This document shows positions 23,636 through 36,692 of a DNA stretch of 64,000 bases, piece by piece. The DNA is from Mactromeris polynyma (taxonomy: Eukaryota > Mollusca > Bivalvia > Venerida > Mactridae): NCBI GenBank assembly GCA_032209605.1, contig JASFXZ010000028.1:8504941-8568940 (forward strand), read 5' to 3'. The translations under genes were made by a program, and so were the position numbers. Position 1 is the first letter of the stretch. Every line of letters starts with the position of its first letter. The notes under the pieces were generated by a model. That model saw only the letters and a list, made by a program, of their open reading frames with translations, ran no database searches and had not been told where the DNA came from.

Positions 23636-24304
23636 GTCATGCTGGCTATGTTTATGCTAATATTGCGAATACAGAAGTATTTTACGCATTATGTCAACTT
23701 TGGTCCAAATATAGTCATATGTATTACTTATTCCAAATTGCCGTAAGGATCTTACCAATCCAGTGACGAGAGGTGTTGATGAAATACTTCTATCTGCTGC
23801 TTTCTGTATATGCAGATATACTAGTTTCGGTTTCAACTATAAATGTGGCCGATATGCAACGATCAAAGTGATTAGATATTCTGGATATAAATCCGGGACA
23901 AGCTGGCTTATTATAACATAATGCGTACCTCCTGCATTCCATCTGGACCAGGTGAGGTCGCTTGAGTTCACCGCATTAGTGCAAATGGAGTTATGTAACA
24001 ACCATACCGCTATAATATCGTAGCAGTAGTCCTGTCTGGACAGGGAGAATATTTTTCATTTAAAATAGAGTGAGAGACATTACAAGTTTAGAACTACATT
24101 GTTCGTGTGTGTAAGACTTAACGATTGTATTTTGAAGTGATAGCCGAACATTCCTCCAACCAATGTAGGGACCGTTCCCATTAGCTCTCGCAGTGCTTTG
24201 ATTCTGAACTCAGGATTGCCACAAGGAACGTCGCACCAAGATATAACGATTTCCAAGTAGAAGAAGGCAACATATTTGAGGTAGATCCTGAAAATCGTAA
24301 TCTT
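23636..24304. other. Intergenic, no gene seen
   Basis: No recognised feature between the 19-bp and 41-bp arrays. A 78-codon minus-strand frame at 24080-24316 has no domain I recognise and overlaps the array start. Confidence 0.4.
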
Positions 24305-24950
24305 CTTTACAGACACTTCATAAGGTCAACTAATCATCTTACAGACATACCAGACACTTCATAAGGTCAACTAATCATCTTACAGACATACCAGACACTT
24401 CATAAGGTCAACTAATCATCTTACAGACATACCAGACACTTCATAAGGTCAACTAATCATCTTACAGACATACCAGACACTTCATAAGGTCAACTAATCA
24501 TCTTACAGACACACCAGACACTTCATAAGGTCAACTAAACATCTTACAGACATACCAGACACTTCATAAGCACAACTAATCATCTTACAGACACACCAGA
24601 CACTTCATAAGGTCAACTAATCATCTTACAGACACACCAGACACTTCATAAGGTCAACTAATCATCTTACAGACACACCAGACACTTCATAAGTTCAACT
24701 AATCATCTTACAGACATACCAGACACGTCATAAGGTCAACTAATCATCTTACAGACATACCAGACACTTCATAAGCACAACTAATCATCTTACAGACACA
24801 CCAGACACTTCATAAGGTCAACTAATCATCTTACAGACACACCAGAAACTTCATAAGGTCAACGTATCATCTTACAGACACACCAGACACTTCATAAGGT
24901 CAACTAATCATCTTACAGACATACCAGACACTTCATAAGGACAGCTAAAT
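24305..24950. repeat. 41-bp minisatellite, about 15 copies
   Basis: Unit CAGACACTTCATAAGGTCAA then CTAATCATCTTACAGACATA and C. Variants include CACACC for CATACC and AGCACAAC for AGGTCAAC. Two nearly identical blocks carrying the AGCACAAC variant (around 24560 and 24770) point to block duplication. Confidence 0.94.
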
Positions 24951-25204
24951 CGGTGATCATGTACATCAGACCCAAGCAGGGTCCGGTTTCTAATGATGAT
25001 TGTAAACATATAGTGAACTTATTGTTCCTTTTGGTAAATGACAAACGTGTAGTATAAACGACCGGACAATGTACGGTCATGTACTTCATAACTTGTATTT
25101 ACTGTTGTTACTTTTAAAACACTGACCTTACGTTATGTAACTTGAGATTTCCAAATTAAAATATTCGTTTACATGTGTCTGCTTAAACTATTCATATTCA
25201 AGAT

Positions 25205-25315
25205 AGCAATGTCACTGGTATGCAACCATGTCAATGCGTGATGCAGTTCTAAACGACGACGCGTCATCGATTCGCAACGAAAAATGTCATCGTTTCTCTC
25301 CACTAACGAGGACAT
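25205..25315 (+). repeat. ~100-bp inverted repeat, left copy
   Basis: TCACTGGTATGCAACCATGT through GACGACGCGTCATCGATTCG and CATCGTTTCTCTCC is the reverse complement of 28225-28325 with only a few mismatches. Spacer is about 2.9 kb. Confidence 0.88.
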
Positions 25316-27021
25316 GCAGACCATTTCGGTGTATGGAAGTCTAAAATAATTAAGTTCCAGAGACGATCGTGATTTTTCTTGGCTGCGTAATTCAACTTTT
25401 GACAGTATGGAATCCCAGCTTATATATTCAATGTTATGTTTTCGGAAATTATACGGATAAACACAATTATTGGCACAATTGTACAACTGAGGTTTAAGAA
25501 ATATTATTAAATATCATTTATTTCAGTAAATATACTTTAAACGGCAATGGAATAATGCACAACAAGAGTTTTAATGAATTTTATACTCATGTTATATAAA
25601 ATCATGTGCACTTGATCTATTTTCGATGTAAAATAAAGCTTTGTTTGGTGTTAAATGATGTTATCGATGCCTCAACAAATGTCACCATTACTAAACGAAA
25701 TCAAATATTATGTCATCGTTTCTAAACGAAGGTGTTACAGATACTAAACGACGACCATGGGAGTTTCCTATGATGGAGAATCTGTTTTCGTTAATACGCT
25801 GGAACTAAGTAATATTGTGGTCGTGGAATCGACAGAGATGCAAGCCTGACCTGAGCAACACACCTTACCTATTGGAATAATTAGCTTACCAGTCTGTTTA
25901 TTGAGAAACACATTGTTAGGATCTCATTCTTTATCCCTACCAAACACAGTAAAAGAACGTGATTTAAACTTCACTTTGCCATCACATATTAAAAACTGCA
26001 GAAATGAAATTTTTTCATGTATTATGAAGTAGTTTCTGTCGATTTTCTGTGTACGTGTATATTGTAGTGAACGTTAGAAATGATTCACAAAGTCCTTCTG
26101 TTTGTATTTCTTTTTATTCGCACACTTAAACAATGTCTGGACATCCAGTCATATCAAGTTATAAATATTAATCTAAAGTTATGGTTCTCCAATATGTATA
26201 TCAAGCTGGTACTCCAGTGAATATTAAAATAAAATAACCTAAATGCAAATTCTGGTACTCCAGTTAAATTTAAAGTAAAGGTACTCCTTTGAATGAATTA
26301 CTATCTCTCTCTCTCTAGCATCGATTATATAAGATTATAAGGAAGCCAGACATTAAGGGCTTTGATGATAAATAAACATTTCAGATATAACAATAGATGT
26401 GTGACCTTAAGGGCTTTGATGATAAATAAACAATTCATATATAACAATAGATGTGTGATGACAATTAATCATAGGAAATATGTTATTAAGATTTTAGAAA
26501 TGATGTGTTAATAACAGAACAATAGCTTCCCAGTAAATGTTGGCAAACAGCAACAGATGACAAACTTTACAAAATAATTAAAATGTATGATAAGAGAAAA
26601 GTCTCATTTTCACTGCATAATAATTCCTCCCTGCTATGCAGTAAAATTGATACATTTTTATTATTAACGTTTTTTCAGAATTATCATAAATATTTTGTTT
26701 CAATAGCATCTCTTTGTCCATACGTAGGAAGCCAGGTCCGACATAATTAAATAATGACTATTAATCGCTTCTTTTGATAAACAAATCGCCATTTGTATAA
26801 ACTGTTGATTGTTTGTAATTACTATGTAAACAAATGTCTGGCTTATACCATATTTCGGATAGTTTCGAACAAAAGCCCTTTTAGCACCTTTTTTCGGCAA
26901 AGCCTTCAGCGTCTCATATTTGGACAGAAGTCGCTCAAAATTTCATTGGCTACAATTCTTGATAAAATTTTGTAACAGAGAATTTCATTGGTCTAGTCCC
27001 TTTTTGGCGCTTAGGTAAAAA
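25316..27021. other. Intergenic, with a 53-bp tandem duplication
   Basis: Phrases resembling TTTCTAAACGA recur at 25690-25760. A 53-bp unit beginning TTAAGGGCTTTGATGATAAA is duplicated at 26354-26460. A short CT microsatellite sits near 26305-26318. No gene was recognised. Confidence 0.45.
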
Positions 27022-27109
27022 ATGTGTCTTTCCTCGGTAAAGTCATTCTTAATATTGACTTTACATGTGTTAGGTTGCGTAAGTTACATTAAACGAGGAA
27101 AGGACACAT
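27022..27109. repeat. Short inverted repeat (hairpin-like, 88 bp)
   Basis: ATGTGTCTTTCCTCG at 27022-27036 pairs with CGAGGAAAGGACACAT at 27094-27109, with one extra base on the right. The interior is unpaired. Possibly a tiny MITE. Confidence 0.65.
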
Positions 27110-28224
27110 CTTCTTTATTATTTTTATAGATCTCGGGAGAAACGTCCGTACGTGGAAGTCACGGCACAAAACATGTTTATGATAACGTATACAATGCCTT
27201 ACTGCCCTCTCTGCGCTGTCATTCCATATGTCGCAAAAGCTGCATTTAAATCGGTGATCCTGAAACAGAAGTAAAAGTAGCGAAACAGGTCGATGAATAC
27301 AACAAAGTGGTCTTAAGATTGATAATATGATGCGCGACTCATTTAACTTAAGTGATTTAAACAAAACAAAACGATTTGTTCAGTAAGGGTGCAAGCAAAC
27401 GCTAGTAGTCCACCGGTAAACAATTTCATGACGTTTGATGCCGAAATGATGCATGCAAGTGCAACGTATACAAATGCATCCATGGTGGTCATTGTGCACA
27501 CTCGACTGGGCTGGAACAATTTGGATAACAGTGGTAAAAGGAGTATTCCTGTCAGCACGAGATAACTCTTGACTTCTTACTCTAGTTTATGGAATGGTTT
27601 TCTGATCGTAGGTTGTAGACTGAAGATTTGCAGCAAATATGATAAAATAAACAATTCGTTCTTAAAATTTATATAAAAAGAAACACATTAAATTCAAGAA
27701 TAAGAGTACGCTCTTACCATTTTACTAACAGAGATTCGTAATTGATCACTTGTTATTCTGAAACAAAATTAAAAACACTTAGAAACTATTCCATTTGCAT
27801 TAATGCTTTCGTTTAGAGATCATTACACAAAATCCGATTTCGTTGAGACATCATGACACACTCTGCGAGAAACCATGACATGCGAAGAAAACTTAATCGT
27901 AAACTATACAGTTACCAGGCGTTATGTTTGTGTGAAATTAGTTGTTTTGGCATTATATGGACAATGTTATACTGAGAAAATCAAAGTTGTGATTAAAATG
28001 TAAGTTTTTAAGCCATTGAACTGCAATGATAAAATACACTCCAAAGTAAACGATTCTAAACGATAATATGACAAAATACCAATTTCACTCGTACTAGTGT
28101 AGCCGAAATAAATACTGAAGGACATAGACATGCATCGTGGTTCATACCCTGGCTGAAAAACGAAGAAGAAAGATTTGCTCTGTTTTAAAAACAACATAAG
28201 ATACATACTTACCGAGATGTGTCC
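27110..28224. other. Intergenic, no gene seen
   Basis: Several short minus-strand frames without recognisable motifs. Nothing supported. Confidence 0.4.
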
Positions 28225-28325
28225 TCATAACAGGAGAGAAACGATGAAATTTTTCGTTGCGAATCGATGACGCGTCGTCGTTTAGAACTGCATCACGATT
28301 GACATGGTTGCATACCAGTGAATGT
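28225..28325 (-). repeat. ~100-bp inverted repeat, right copy
   Basis: Partner of 25205-25315; holds CGAATCGATGACGCGTCGTC and TTTAGAACTGCATCACGATT. Confidence 0.88.
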
Positions 28326-28839
28326 ATTCGTTTAATTTCCACATGTAAATGTTTGTAATTCATTGATGTACATTTTAAACTTCATTTAAGATTACCAATC
28401 ATCGTAAAGTATATTTTATTCTACTCATTATTTCGATTATTCAGGCCACCGAGCCCATACATCAGCAATGAACATATGTACATACAAACACGCTTCACAT
28501 ATACATGTATACATACACAAACACACGTCACCTGTTTACACAATATACACAATTCTTTATCCAATATTGTCCACTATTGTTCCACATTCTTTTTGATATA
28601 CATTACATTGCACAATTCTCAAATTTGACTAATATCTTCACAGTTTGCACTTCAATTGTAACATGTACTACATGTATTTGTTAAAATTCTCTACATTTTG
28701 CTCTTTTCGCAGCATTTGCCCGCATATAATATTTTAACAATTATACTGTGACATTACAATCAAATTTGCTACAAGTCTCTTTTATCAGGACATTTTGCAG
28801 CATTTCGCCACATTATGTACTTTAGGCACTTGCTAACAT
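28326..28839. other. Intergenic, no gene seen
   Basis: Includes a degenerate CATATACA/CACACA stretch at 28470-28530 and otherwise AT-rich sequence. No supported feature. Confidence 0.4.
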
Positions 28840-29400
28840 TGTCCACATATTGCAGTGTAATACCGCACGTAGGCAAGGGAACCACTATGTGTGACTCACA
28901 TTGTCCATATATTGCAGTGTAATACCGTGCGTATGCAAGGGAACCACTATGTGTGACTCACATTGTCCATATATTGCAGTGTAATACCGTGCGTATGCAA
29001 GGGAACCACTATGTGTGACTCACATTGTCCATATATTGCAGTGTAATACCGTGCGTATGCAAGGGAACCACTATGTGCGACTCACATTGTCCATATATTG
29101 CAGTGTAATACCGTGCGTATGCAAGGGAACCACTATGTGTGACTCACATTGTCCATATATTGCAGTGTAATACCGTACGTAGGCAAGGGAACTACTATGT
29201 GTGACTCACATTGTCCACATATTGCAGTGTAATACCGTGCGTAGGCAAGGGAACCACTATGTGTGACTCACATTGTCCATATATTGCAGTGTAATACCGT
29301 GCGTAGGCAAGGGAACCACTATGTGTGACTCACATTGTCCATATATTGCAGTGTAATACCGTGCGTATGCAAGGGAACCACTATGTGCGACTCACATTGT
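28840..29400. repeat. 62-bp minisatellite, about 9 copies
   Basis: Unit GCAAGGGAACCACTATGTGT then GACTCACATTGTCCATATAT and TGCAGTGTAATACCGTGCGT with AT. The left arm has only a partial unit at about 15056-15100, so this array grew in the right arm or collapsed in the left. Confidence 0.94.
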
Positions 29401-29637
29401 TAATAAAGTAAAACAAGTGCTTTCTTCAGTGTGATTAAAGGGACACAACCGCTTTATTGAGTGATGGGAAAAAAACGAGTTGCGTCCCTTGTACTGACGA
29501 GGCAAATCTACACGGCGATTAAAGGATTTGATTTGTTATATGATCTCTGTAAAACCGAAGCGAAACATGAATATAATTCGAATCCAAATATGGGTCATAT
29601 TTATTATTAAATGTGTTTCCAAACACTGCATTATTAG

Positions 29638-32600
29638 TAATATTCTATGTATGTAGCTATACTACCGCGACTGTTCAGTAATATTCTATATGTATGTAGC
29701 TATACTACCGCGACTGTTCAGAGATATCTATATGTATGTAGCTATACCACCGCGACTGTTCAGTAATATTCTATATGTATGTAGCTATACTACCGCGACT
29801 GTTCAGTAATATTATATATGTATGTAGCTATACTAACGCGACTGTTCAGTAATATTCTATATGTATGTAGCTTTACTACCGCGACTGTTCAGTAATATTC
29901 TATATGTATGTAGCTATACTACCGCGACTGTTCAGTGATATTATATATGTATCTAACTTTACTACCGCGACTGTTCAGTAATATTCTATATGTAAGTAGC
30001 TATACTACCACGACTGTTCAGTAATAGTCTATATGTATGTAGCTATACTACCACGACTGTTCAGTAATAGTCTATATGTATGTAGCTATACTACCACGAC
30101 TGTTCAGTAATATTCTATATGTATGTAGCTATACTACCGCGACTGTTCAGTAATAGTCTATATGTATGTAGCTATACTACCGCGACTGTTCAGTAATATT
30201 CTATATGTATGTAGCTATACTACCACGACTGTTCAGTAATATTCTATGTATGTAGCTATACTACCACGACTGTTCAGTAATATTCTATATGTATGTAGCT
30301 ATACTACCACGACTGTTCAGTAATATTCTATATGTAAGTAGCTATACTACCACGACTGTTCAGTAATAGTCTATATGTTTGTAGCTATACTACCACGACT
30401 GTTCAGTAATATTCCATATGTATGTAGATAAACTACCACGACTTTCAGTAATAGTCTATATGTATGTAGCTATACTACCACGACTTTCAGTAATAGTCTA
30501 TATGTATGTAGCTATACTACCACGACTGTTCAGTAATAGTCTATATGTATGTAGCTATACTACCACAACTGTTCAGTAATATTCTATATGTATGTAGCTA
30601 TACTACCGCGACTGTTCAGTTATAGTCTATATGTATGTAGCTATACTACCACTACTGTTCAGTAATAGTCTATATGTATGTAGCTATACTACCGCGACTG
30701 TTCAGTAATATCTATATGTATGTAGCTATACTACCGCGACTGTTCAGTAATATTCTATATGTATGTAGCTATACTACCGCGACTGTTCAGTAATATTCTA
30801 TATGTAAGTAGCTATACTACCACGACTGTTCAGTAATAGTCTATATGTATGTAGCTATACTACCACGACTGTTCAGTAATAGTCTATATGTATGTAGCTA
30901 TACTACCACGACTGTTCAGTAATATTCTATATGTATGTAGCTATACTACCGCGACTGTTCAGTAATATTCTATATGTATCTAACTATACTACCGCGACTG
31001 TTCAGTAATATTCTATATGTAAGTAGCTATACTACCGCGACTGTTCAGTAATATTATATATGTATCTAACTATACTACCACGACTGTTCAGTAATATTCT
31101 ATATGTAAGTAGCTATACTACCGCGACTGTTCAGTAATATTATATATGTATCTAACTATACTACCACGACTGTTTAGTAATATTCTATATGTATGTAGCT
31201 ATACTACCACGACTGTTCAGTAATATTCTATGTATGTAGCTATACTACCACGACTGTTCAGTAATATTCTATGTATGTAGCTATACTACCGCGACTGTTC
31301 AGTAATATTCTATGTATGTAGCTATACTACCACGACTGTTCAGTAATATTCTATATGTAAGTAGCTATACTACCACGACTGTTCAGTAATATTCTATGTA
31401 TGTAGCTATACTACCACGACTGTTCAGTAATATTCTATATGTAAGTAGCTATACTACCGCGACTGTTCAGTAAAAGTCTATATGTATGTAGCTATACTAC
31501 CGCGACTGTTCAGTAATAGTCTATATGTATGTAGCTATACTACCACGACTGTTCAGTAATATTCTATGTATGTAGCTATACTACCACGACTGTTCAGTAA
31601 TATTCTATATGTATGTAGCTATACTACCACGACTGTTCAGTAATATTCTATATGTAAGTAGCTATACTACCACGACTGTTCAGTAATAGTCTATATGTTT
31701 GTAGCTATACTACCACGACTGTTCAGTAATATTCCATATGTATGTAGATAAACTACCACGACTTTCAGTAATAGTCTATATGTATGTAGCTATACTACCA
31801 CGACTGTTCAGTAATAGTCTATATGTATGTAGCTATACTACCACAACTGTTCAGTAATATTCTATATGTATGTAGCTATACTACCACGACTGTTCAGTTA
31901 TAGTCTATATGTATGTAGCTATACTACCACTACTGTTCAGTAATAGTCTATATGTATGTAGCTATACTACCGCGACTGTCCAGTAATATATATATGTATG
32001 TAGCTATACTACCGCGACTGTTCAGTAATATTCTATATGTATGTAGCTATACTACCGCGACTGTTCAGTAATATTCTATATGTATGTAGCTATACTACCC
32101 CGACTGTTCAGTAATATCTATATATATGTAGCTATACTACCGCGACTGTTCAGTAATATTCTATATGTATGTAGCTATACTACCGCGACTGTTCAGAAAT
32201 AGTCTATATGTATGTAGCTATACTACCCCGACTGTTCAGTAATATTCTATATGTATGTAGCTATACTACCGCGACTGTTCAGTAATATTCTATATGTATG
32301 TAGCTATACTACCGCGACTGTTCAGTAATATTCTATATGTATGTAGCTATACTACCGCGACTGTTCAGAAATAGTCTATATGTATGTAGCTATACTACCG
32401 CGACTGTTCAGTAATATTCTATATGTATGTAGCTATACTACCGCGACGGTTCAGTAATATTCTATATGTATGTAGCTAAACTACCGCGACTGTTCAGTAA
32501 TATTTTATATGTATGTAGCTATACTACCGCGACTGTTCAGTAATGTTCTATATGTATGTAGCTATACTACCACAACTGTTCAGTAATATTCTATATGTAT

Positions 32601-32680
32601 GTAGTATACTATCACGACTGTTCAGTAATATTCTATGTATGTAGCTATACTACCGCGACTGTACAGTATGTGGTTCATCT
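29638..32680. repeat. 43-bp minisatellite, right-arm copy, about 70 units
   Basis: Unit TATATGTATGTAGCTATACT then ACCGCGACTGTTCAGTAATA and TTC. Variants include a shorter unit missing TATA, AAGTAGC for ATGTAGC, ATCTAAC for ATGTAGC, TAGTC for TATTC and CCACGAC for CCGCGAC. A block carrying several rare variants (TGTTTGTAGC, TTCCATATG, TAGATAAACTAC, GACTTTCAGT) occurs at about 30240-30480 and again at about 31570-31790, showing duplication of multi-unit blocks. Confidence 0.96.
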
Positions 32681-33384
32681 GATTGTACACATAGTATAAT
32701 CACAACATAGTGCACCCCTTTTACCAGGAAATTAAGAGAGCAGTCACGGCTCATCTCTCGATTTCTATATATTAATTATAAACCCAAATCGATAAGTCTT
32801 TCATTATCGATGTATCCATTATATTGGGTATAGGGTGTGAAGGTTGTTTAAATCATATTTTCAATAATGAACGGATAAATAGGTTGTATACAACACCCCT
32901 ATAATCGGTATTTAGGTAAACACGATACTGAAAGAAATAGCGAATTGAAGTCATACTTTGAAATGTGTTGATATACAATGAAAGTTTATATTTTGGCTTC
33001 GGTTTATAATCAAGGACCTTGGCATCAAGACATGAAAGCATCAATACAAACCGTACAATTTATAAGTTTGGATTCTTCCTAAATAGAATCTACGAAGAAA
33101 TCACAAATATACAAGAGAACATTGTACTTGTAGACAGGTCAGTTTATCGCGTTATAATTGAATGAAATAATTGTACGAGGTGTGGTAGTATACTTTATTA
33201 ACACGATTCCCAAGCTCTCCACGAGTTCTCGAAGTGCTTGCAGTGCAAGGGAAGTAATTAGTCTGACTAACTTGAAATACGGTAAGACTGCAGGAGTTGT
33301 CTTATCCTGTTGATCGCTGTGTGCAATATCCATCCTCCAACAAAATTATATTCCTGGTGTAAATTATAATATCAAATACAATAT

Positions 33385-36000
33385 CCTTAGGGTAATAACC
33401 TCTCTAGAGTAATACGTTCTCTAGAGTAATACCCTCTCTAGAGTAATACCCTCACTAGAGTAAAACCATCTCTAGAGTAATACCCTCTATAGAGTAATAC
33501 CCTCTATAGAGTGATACCCTCTCTAGAGTATTACCATCTCTACAGTAATACCATCTCTACAGTAATACCCGCTCTACAGTAATACCCGCTCTACAGTAAT
33601 ACCATCTCTAGAGTAATACCCTCACTAGAGTAAAACCATCTCTAGAGTAATACCCTCTATAGAGTAATACCCTCTATAGAGTGATACCCTCTCTAGAGTA
33701 TTACCATCTCTACAGTAATACCATCTCTACAGTAATACCCGCTCTACAGTAATACCCGCTCTACAGTAATACCCTCTCTAGAGTAATACCCTCACTAGAG
33801 TAATAACCGCTCTACAGTAATACCCTCTCTAGAGTAATACCCTCACTAGAGTAAAACCATCTCTAGAGTAATACCCTCTATAGAGTAATACCCTCTCTAG
33901 AGTATTACCATCTCCAGAGTAATACCCTCTCTACAGTAATACCCGCTCTACAGTAATACCCGCTCTACAGTAATACCCGCTCTACAGTAATACCCCCTCT
34001 ACAGTAATACCCGCTCTACAGTAATACCCTCTCTACAGTAATACCCGCTCTACATCAATACCCTCTCTACAGTAATACCCGCTCTACAGTAATACCCTCT
34101 CTACAGTAATACCATCTCTACAGTAATACCCTCTCTACAGTAATACCCGCTCTACAGTAATACCCTCCCTACAGTAATAGCCTATCTACAGTAATACCCG
34201 CTCTACAGTAATACCATCTCTAGAGTAATACCCGCTCTACAGTAATACCCGCTCTACAGTAATACTATCTCTACAGTAATACCCGCTCTACAGTAATACC
34301 ATCTCTACAGTAATACCCTATCTACAGTAATACCCTCTCTACAGTAATACCCTCTCTACAGTAATACCCGCTCTACAGTAATACCCTCTCTACAGTAATA
34401 CCCTCTCTACAGTAATACCCGCTCTACAGTAATACCATCTCTACAGTAATACCCTCTCTACAGTAATACCCTCCCTACAGTAATACTCTCTCTACAGTAA
34501 TACCCGCTCTACAGTAATACCCGCTCTACAGTAATACCATCTCTACAGTAATACTCTCTCTACAGTTATACCCGCTCTACAGTAATACCATCTCTACAGT
34601 AAAACCCGCTCTACAGTAATACCCTCTCTACAGTAATACCCGCTCTACAGTAATACTCTCTCTACAGTTATACCCGCTCTACAGTAATACCATTTCTACA
34701 GTAATACCCGCTCTACAGTAATACCCGCTCCACAGTAATACCCGCTCTACAGTAATACTCTCTCTACAGTAATACCATCTCTACAGTAATACCATCTCTA
34801 CAGTAATACTCTCTCTACAGTAATACCCGCTCTACATGAATACCATCTCTACAGTAATACCCGCTCTACAGTAATAATCTCTCTACAGTAATACCCGCTC
34901 TACAGTAATACCCGCTCTACAGTAATACTCTCTCTACAGTAATACCCGCTCTACAGTTATACTCTCTCTACAGTAATACCCGCTCTACAGTAATACTCTC
35001 TCTACAGTAATACCCTCTCTACAGTAATACCCGCTCTACAGTAATACCCTCTCTACAGTAATACTCTCTCTACAGTAATACCCGCTCTACAGTTATAACC
35101 TCTCTAGAGTAATAACCTCTCTACAGTAATACCCTCTCTAGAGTAATACCCTCTCTAGAGTAATAACCTCCCTAGAGTAATACCCTCTCTATAGTAATAA
35201 CCTCTCTATAGTAATACCCTCTCTAGAGTAACACCCTCTCTAGAGTAATACCATCTCTAGAGTAATAATCTCCCTAGAGTAATACCCTCTCTATAGTAAT
35301 AACCTCTCTATAGTAATACCCTCCCTAAAGTAATACCCTCCCTAGAGTAATACCCTCTCTGCAGCAATAACCTCTCTGTAGCAATAACCTCCCTAGTGTA
35401 ATAACCTCCGTACAGCATCAACCTCTCTGCAGCAATTACCTCCCTACAGCAATAACCTCTCTGCAGCAATAACCTCTCTGCAGCAATAACCTCCCTATAG
35501 CAATTACCTCCCTACAGCAATAACCTCTCTGCAGCAATAACCTCCCTAGTGTAATAACCTCCCTACAGCAACAACCTCTCTGCAGCAATAACCTCCCTAC
35601 AGCAATAACCTCCCTAGTGTAATAACCTCCCTAAAGCAATAACCTCCCTAGTGTAATTACCTCCCTACAGCAATAATCTTCCTAGTGTAATAACCTTCAT
35701 ACAGCAATAACCTCCCTACAGCAATAACCTTCCAACAGCAATAATCTCCCTACAGCAATAACCTTCCTACAGCAATAACCTCCCTACAGCTATTAACTCC
35801 CTACAGCAATAACTTCCCTACATCAATAACCTTCCTACAGCAATAACCTCCCTACAACAATTACCTCCCTGCAGCAATAACCTAACTATAGCAATAACCT
35901 CTCTAGTGCAATAACCTGTCTCAGCAATAGCCTCCATACAGCAATAACCTCCCTACAGTAATAACCGCCATACAGTAATAAACTTCCTGCAGCAATCTCA
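33385..36000. repeat. 17-bp minisatellite, about 150 copies, with a composition gradient
   Basis: Unit TACCMKCTCTACAGTAA of 17 bp. The first ~550 bp favour CTCTAGAGTAATACC, in which CTCTAGAG is palindromic; the middle (33.9-35.1 kb) is CTCTACAGTAATACC; 35.1-35.35 kb returns to CTAGAG/CTATAG; and the end (35.35-36.0 kb) is CCCTACAGCAATAACCT, clearly more diverged. A block of about 180 bp is duplicated at 33430-33590 and 33608-33770. Confidence 0.95.
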
Positions 36001-36004
36001 TTCC

Positions 36005-36135
36005 TATTACCTCTCAACAAAAACTAGAACATCTGAACAAGGATGTTGTTCTGGAGAGGTTGCATTGTAATACGTCTGGTGGATTTAATGACGCCATTTA
36101 CTTGAATGAATTGTTTGTTTGGATATTTTGCACAC
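36005..36135 (+). repeat. Direct duplication flanking the mariner relic, copy 1
   Basis: ACATCTGAACAAGGATGTTG, TTCTGGAGAGGTTGCA and TACGTCTGGTGGATTTAATG match 36965-37145 in the same orientation. Together with the array remnant in copy 2 this shows that the array edge and its flank were duplicated. Confidence 0.88.
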
Positions 36136-36138
36136 ATA

Positions 36139-36692
36139 CGAGGGTCATGCGAAAAGTTCTGTCACTAATTGGCTTCCGTAGTTTTATCCCAGTTTTTTTA
36201 AAACGCTTCATTGCACTTGAATGGTGTGTCCAATAGCTAACGATATCCGTTATTTCGTCCAAATTGCTTTTCAAATGAGTTATTTCAAATTGAAATACAT
36301 GCAGTCATATACACTGACCAATTTACTTTTCACATTGTAAAATAGACGAAAAGACGAAAATTCGTAGCTATATTAAATGCCGCATTAGGCTTGATATAGA
36401 TTCAAAGCAGATATTTGATGAATCGTGTGGTATATATGGACCTCAGGCCATTTCAATGCGCAGTTTTTAGGTGGGTTAAAGCTTTTAAAGCTGGGAAATT
36501 ATCTGTCGAAGATGATACCACTTCTGGTAGGCCTAAAACCTCTGTTACCAAGGCAAACATCGCTGCTGTAAAAGTTGTGGTCGAACAGGATGCGCGATTG
36601 TCGGTGTACTGGCATATCAGAAGGCAAACAATTCTGAAAAAGCGTTTGGACCTGAGAAAGATTTGCGCTAGCTGGGTACCGCTTTTGCTCTA
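36139..36692 (+). pseudogene. Mariner-like transposase remnant with one terminal repeat
   Basis: A mariner-type terminus TACGAGGGTCATGCGAAAAG lies at 36138-36157. From about 36364 the plus strand reads SYIKCRIRLDIDSKQIFDES and GIYGPQAIS, shifts frame, then FRWVKAFKAGKLSVEDD and SGRPKTSVTKANIAAVK, VVVEQDARLSV, and finally ILKKRLDLRKICASWVPLLL. These are the first HTH, the linker, the W.VKAFK..SVEDD..SGRP signature and the L..RKV.ARWVP.LL motif of mariner transposases. There is a frameshift at about 36465, a small deletion after RLSV where HTH2 should continue, and a stop right after WVPLLL. The DD34D catalytic domain and the right terminal repeat are absent. Confidence 0.87.

Larger units (their letters stand above)
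28840..33330 (-). repeat. Right arm (A') of large inverted duplication
   Basis: Reverse-complement homologue of 13197-15095. It is longer (about 4.5 kb versus 1.9 kb) because its 43-bp array is about six times larger and the AGTGGTTCCCTTGC block has become a nine-unit array. It lacks the foldback element of the left arm, reading GATAAACTGACCTGTCTAC (as the reverse complement) across the insertion site. Confidence 0.88.
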
